NCBI GenBank assembly: GCA_021502835.1
Contig: JAKFGP010000032.1
Coordinates: forward strand, 1-64,000
DNA: 64,000 nt
Source: Streptomyces thinghirensis
Lineage (GTDB): Bacteria; Actinomycetota; Actinomycetia; Streptomycetales; Streptomycetaceae
Direction of reading: 5' to 3'
The notes under the pieces were generated by a model. That model did no database searches. It was given only the letters and a program-made list of their open reading frames with translations, and had not been told where the DNA came from. Of the stretch, positions 61,111 to 64,000 are shown piece after piece; positions within the stretch are counted from its first letter, which is position 1, and every line of letters begins with the position of its first letter. Position numbers and translations under genes: made by a program.

Positions 61111-62583
61111 TCACCGGTACTCCGAGAGCCTGCGGCCGATGCCCAGCAGCGCGCCGGCCGCGCCGATCCCGGCCAGGGACGCCGGCGCCCTGCGGCAGGT
61201 AGCCCATCGCGTCCAGCCCGTCCCCCGCCGCCTGCTCGAACTCCCGCTCCTCGTGCTCGATGGCGGCGGCCAGCGAGGTGTCGACGCCGTCGAAGCACTC
61301 GACCGTGGCGCCCTTGCCGCCGATGACCAGGTCCAGCGCCTGCTGGTAGTTGCCGCTCTCGTCCTGCTCACGGGCCGAGGCGTGGCGCTTCTTCCACTCC
61401 GCCATGTTGCCGTCGGCCGCCGCGACCGGCCGCTCGCCCGCCTCGTCGTCGGCGAGCCGCCCCGCCTCGGCCAGGCCCTCGCCGAGGGTGTCCATGTTCT
61501 TCCCGAAGTCGAAGTCGTAGGCGTCGAACGTCTCGTCGCCCACCTTCTTCGTCCCCGCGCCGCGTGCCACCAGCGTGAGGTTCTCGTTGCCCCGGGCCTT
61601 GAGGAGGCGATGCGGGCGTCGTGCAGCACGTCCAGGGAGCGTACGCCGTGGTCGTAGGAGTCGCCCAGGTTCGACCGCGCGACGCTGTGGCCGACGACCA
61701 GCCAGAGCATGACGATCGTGGCGGTGGCCGTCGCGGCGACCAGGCCGTGGTTCAGCACCCGGTTGGTACGCCGGTAGTTGCGGTGCTGCGCCCAGGCCAG
61801 GGCGGCGAGCGCGAGGACGCCGAGGGTCAGCGCGGCCCAGGGTTAGGCCTGGCGTCCGCGTAGCCGGCGCGCAGCCGCTGGTATCCTCTTGTAGAGGTCC
61901 TCCGTCGCCGGGAGCATGTCCTGCCTCATCTTCTCGTTGGCGTAGCGCAGATAGGCGCCGCCGACCGGGAAGCCCTGGCGGTTGTAGGTGCGGGCGCGCT
62001 CGATGAGGCCCCTTGTACTCGGGCAGGAGGCGGTTGAGCTCGGTGATGGTCGCCGCGGAGGGGGAGTCGGGGTCGGAGTTGGCGGCGGCCGTCACGAGCC
62101 CTCGGCGGCCGTGCGGATGCCCTTCTCGTACCGGTCCCGGGACGCCTTGGTCTCCTGTCCGCCGGTCAGGAAACCGCTGGAGGCGGCGGTGTTGGCGTCG
62201 GCGAGGGAGCGGTAGATGTCGGCCGCGTCGGAGGGTGAGCGGCTGGCTGCGGGTGAGCACGTCGTCGGCGGCCTGGGACCGCGTGTTCATCTGCCAGGCG
62301 GTGACGGCGCCGAAGGCGACGACGAGCGCGGCGAGGAGCGCGCCGATGATCCGCAGCCGCCCGGCTCGGCGACGGCCGCCGCGCGCAAGCCGGTCCACGC
62401 CCTCGGCGAACGCGGTGCGGCGGGGCTCCGTGGGCGGCGGCCCGGCGGGGGCGCCGCCCGTGCGCTGCGGGGGCAGTGGCCGGGGCTGCGGCGGTACGGC
62501 GGGCAGGGTGGGCGCGCCGGTGCCCGGCGGTGGCGCCGCGCTGCCCTCGGCGGTCGAGTCACTGCTGACCTCCCCATGGTCAT
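61111..62583 (-). CDS. glnX: Membrane sensor protein, GlnX-like
   Basis: First gene of the operon, about 490 residues. A Pro-rich cytoplasmic N-terminus (LPAVPPQPRPLPPQRTGG) precedes TM1 (IIGALLAALVVAFGAVTAWQ). A helical extracytoplasmic module follows (DAADIYRSLADANTAASSGF, ATITELNRLLPEYKGLIERA), then TM2 and TM3 (LTLGVLALAALAWAQH; LVAATATATIVMLWLVVGHS). A second helical module is HGVRSLDVLHDARIASLKAR, GNMAEWKKRHASAREQDESG and FDGVDTSLAAAIEHEEREFE. A last helix ASLAGIGAAGALLGIG ends in RRLSEYR. Two four-helix-bundle sensor modules facing outside fit GlnX, which passes the GlnH signal to PknG. The start (ATG at 62583) assumes one G lost from GGGGG. Indels near 61615, 61855, 62010 and 62235. 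Confidence 0.8.
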
Positions 62584-62686
62584 CCGTCGCCGCGATATCC
62601 GCACCGCACCGACATTCGCACCGGCCTTCACCCGATCTTGATTCGATCCAGGTGCAACGCACCCCACCCTGCCCATGAATACGCCA

Positions 62687-62707
62687 GGGGAACCGGTTCG
62701 GTTCCCC
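62687..62707 (-). terminator. Terminator after csnK
   Basis: GGGGAACC-GGTTC-GGTTCCCC, a perfect 8-bp stem with a 5-nt loop, 39 bp beyond the csnK stop and upstream of the glnX operon. It separates the two minus-strand units. Confidence 0.85.
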
Positions 62708-62745
62708 GGTCCGGGCCCCTGGAGTAGGCGTCGGGTGGTGACGTC

Positions 62746-63719
62746 TCAGGTGGCGAAGTGTGCCCGGACCCGTGTGTGGGCCCCGGGGATGCTCCCGCAC
62801 GGTCCGAGTCCGAGGAGGCCGCGCCCAGGACGGGGCGTGCCGTCACCACTCGGGGTACGGCCTTGGGGGGCGCGGTACGTCAGCAGGTTTCGTATGCGGT
62901 CGTCGAGTTGTGGGTGCCGTGCCGCCAGTAGCCGGCTGCCGCCCAGGAGGACCGGCGTCTCCTCCATGAGCAGGTCCAGCCGGGTCGGCGCGACCGTGGC
63001 CATGGCCACCACCTCGTCGGCCTGCCAGGTCGACGACCGCCTCGGCGAGCGGGTCGCCGTCCCGCCGCCGTGGCGAACAGCACGGGGGGTCAGCTCGTGG
63101 CGCCGGACCGGCTCGATGTGCCGCAGGTGCAGGGCCTCGATGAGGGCGTACGCATCGAGCCGAGCCCGAAGTGGGCCGGCAGGGTGCGGGCCAGTTCCGT
63201 GGGCTCTCCGCGCCCCGTCCGCCGCCCGGGCCGCGTGCCACAGCGCCTCCTCGGCCAGCCCCCCAGCCGCCGCCCCAGTCGCGGAGAGGCGCCCGATGGC
63301 CGGGAAGCGGGCGGTGCGGCCGTCGGGGGCGCTGCCGACGCAGTTGACGCCGGCGCCGCACACGACGGCGACGCCGAGCGGCTCGTCGACGCCCGCCCCA
63401 GGGAGGGCGAACGTGTCGTTGCGTACGTCCACGCTCGACTTCGACACGCGCATCAGCGCGGCGGCAAGCTGCTCCTCCTCCACGGGCAGGTCGGCGTTGG
63501 CCAGGCACGCCGAGACGTGCTCGACGGAGGTGACGCCGGCCGCGGCGAAGGCCCGCGCCACCGCCTCCGCCAGGGCGTCCACGGCCCGCTCCACGCCCAC
63601 GGCGGGCGGCCGGGCGCCGCCGCGGGCCGTGGCGAGAACCTCCCGTCGGCCGTCACCACGGCCACGTCGGTCTTGCTGTTGCCCGCGTCGACGGCGAGCA
63701 GGCTTGCGGTCAGGCCCAC
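62746..63719 (-). CDS. csnK: BadF/BadG-type sugar kinase (N-acetylglucosamine kinase-like)
   Basis: ASKHA-fold sugar kinase of about 323 residues. The phosphate-1 motif LLAVDAGNSKTDVAVVTADG opens it. The second domain has VDVRNDTFALPGAGVDEPLG, VAVVCGAGVNCVGSAPDGRT (phosphate-2) and FPAIGRLSATGAAAGGLAEE. DPLAEAVVDLAGQADEVVAM and LLLMEETPVLLGG-type adenosine motifs follow, the sequence here reading DLLMEETPVLLGGSRLLAAR. It ends VRAHFAT. The GTG start at 63719 overlaps the preceding GH4 gene. By order it corresponds to CsnK of the chitosan-oligosaccharide operon as I recall. Indels lie near 63625, 63280, 63185, 63065, 63030 and 62862. Confidence 0.85.
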
Positions 63720-64000
63720 GCCAGGTGCTCCCGGTTGTGTGCGATCAGCCGGTCGGTGAGCTGCTCGGCGTACGCGTACTGACCGACGAGGGGATGGGCG
63801 AGCAGCGCCCACACCGCGGTCCCGGCCGCCGCGCAGGGCGCGCTTCCAGGGCCAGGTCCTCGTACGCCGTCACGTTCGCCATCAGACCCGCGTACAGCGG
63901 GTCCACGGCCGGTACCGGCAGGAGCGGGCGCCCTTGCCGCCCACCGCGGCCGGCACCTCGATCACCGCGTCGTCGGGGAGGAAGGACAGCGATGCCCCGG
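63710..64000 (-). CDS. csnH: 6-phospho-beta-glucosidase-like hydrolase, GH4, C-terminal part
   Basis: The last 95 or so residues of an NAD- and metal-dependent family-4 glycosidase; the 5' part lies outside the window. ASLSFLPDDAVIEVPAAVGG is the characteristic C-terminal-domain strand of GH4 enzymes. LLPVPAVDPLYAGLMANVTA, YEDLALEA, LLAHPLVGQYAYAEQLTDRL and a terminal IAHNREHLAWA complete it. The stop at 63710-63712 overlaps the csnK start by ten bases, so hydrolase and kinase are coupled. It probably cleaves imported amino-sugar oligomers before phosphorylation. Indels lie near 63930, 63840 and 63830. The symbol is by synteny from memory. Confidence 0.85.

Overview
The window is high-GC actinobacterial DNA and almost certainly from a Streptomyces. 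It carries rodlins, chaplins, a MelC1/MelC2 tyrosinase pair, dynamin-like sporulation GTPases and an SsbB-type single-strand binding protein. From memory, gene order matches the S. coelicolor stretch running from citA (about SCO2736) down to csnK/csnH (about SCO2662/2661). The first 27 bases resemble an Oxford Nanopore ligation adapter, so position 1 is probably an untrimmed contig end. Nearly every long gene carries one or more single-base indels, and a tRNA gene is damaged too. I treat these frameshifts as sequencing error and give each gene as one span across its broken frames; spans whose length is not a multiple of three are deliberate.

Layout. 1-5.7 kb: 3' end of citrate synthase, a CsoR-controlled copZ-copA copper export unit, a zinc alcohol dehydrogenase, a GNAT acetyltransferase and a small HTH protein. 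5.7-18.3 kb: mmsA, a secreted lipoprotein, an amino acid permease, a hydrolase/ABC-ATPase fusion with its permease, a MITE-like element whose target site is the permease stop codon, a VWA lipoprotein and a long-chain acyl-CoA ligase. 18.3-20.8 kb: divergent rodlins rdlB/rdlA, then chpD and chpA. 20.9-33.6 kb: an ATP-grasp protein, a GH26-like hydrolase and an eight-gene minus-strand exopolysaccharide operon (glycosyltransferase, initiating sugar transferase, O-antigen-ligase-type protein, MurJ/MviN flippase, deacetylase, second glycosyltransferase, Wzz-like protein, FemAB/GNAT-like transferase).

34-38.3 kb: chpF, three small secreted proteins of unknown function, melC1-melC2 and chpG. 38.5-46.7 kb: a DUF2087 regulator-like protein, a D-2-hydroxyacid dehydrogenase, tRNA-Arg, dynA-dynB, ssbB and a thioester-domain surface protein with a LAETG sorting signal. 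46.8-51.3 kb: ettA, a thioesterase, an unknown protein, truncated haemoglobin glbO and a PCMT-like methyltransferase. 51.2-62.6 kb: a seven-gene minus-strand operon that extends the mycobacterial GlnX-GlnH-PknG sensing module with a coiled-coil protein, a PP2C phosphatase, a VWA protein and an FHA protein with collagen-like repeats. 62.7-64 kb: csnK and the 3' end of csnH.

Two themes dominate. One is the aerial surface: chaplins, rodlins, sortase substrates, melanin and an exopolysaccharide sit together, and several chaplin/rodlin genes have sigma-BldN-like promoters. The other is the PknG-centred operon, which on gene content could form a complete sense-phosphorylate-dephosphorylate-read circuit. 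It is the best candidate here for an incompletely described system.
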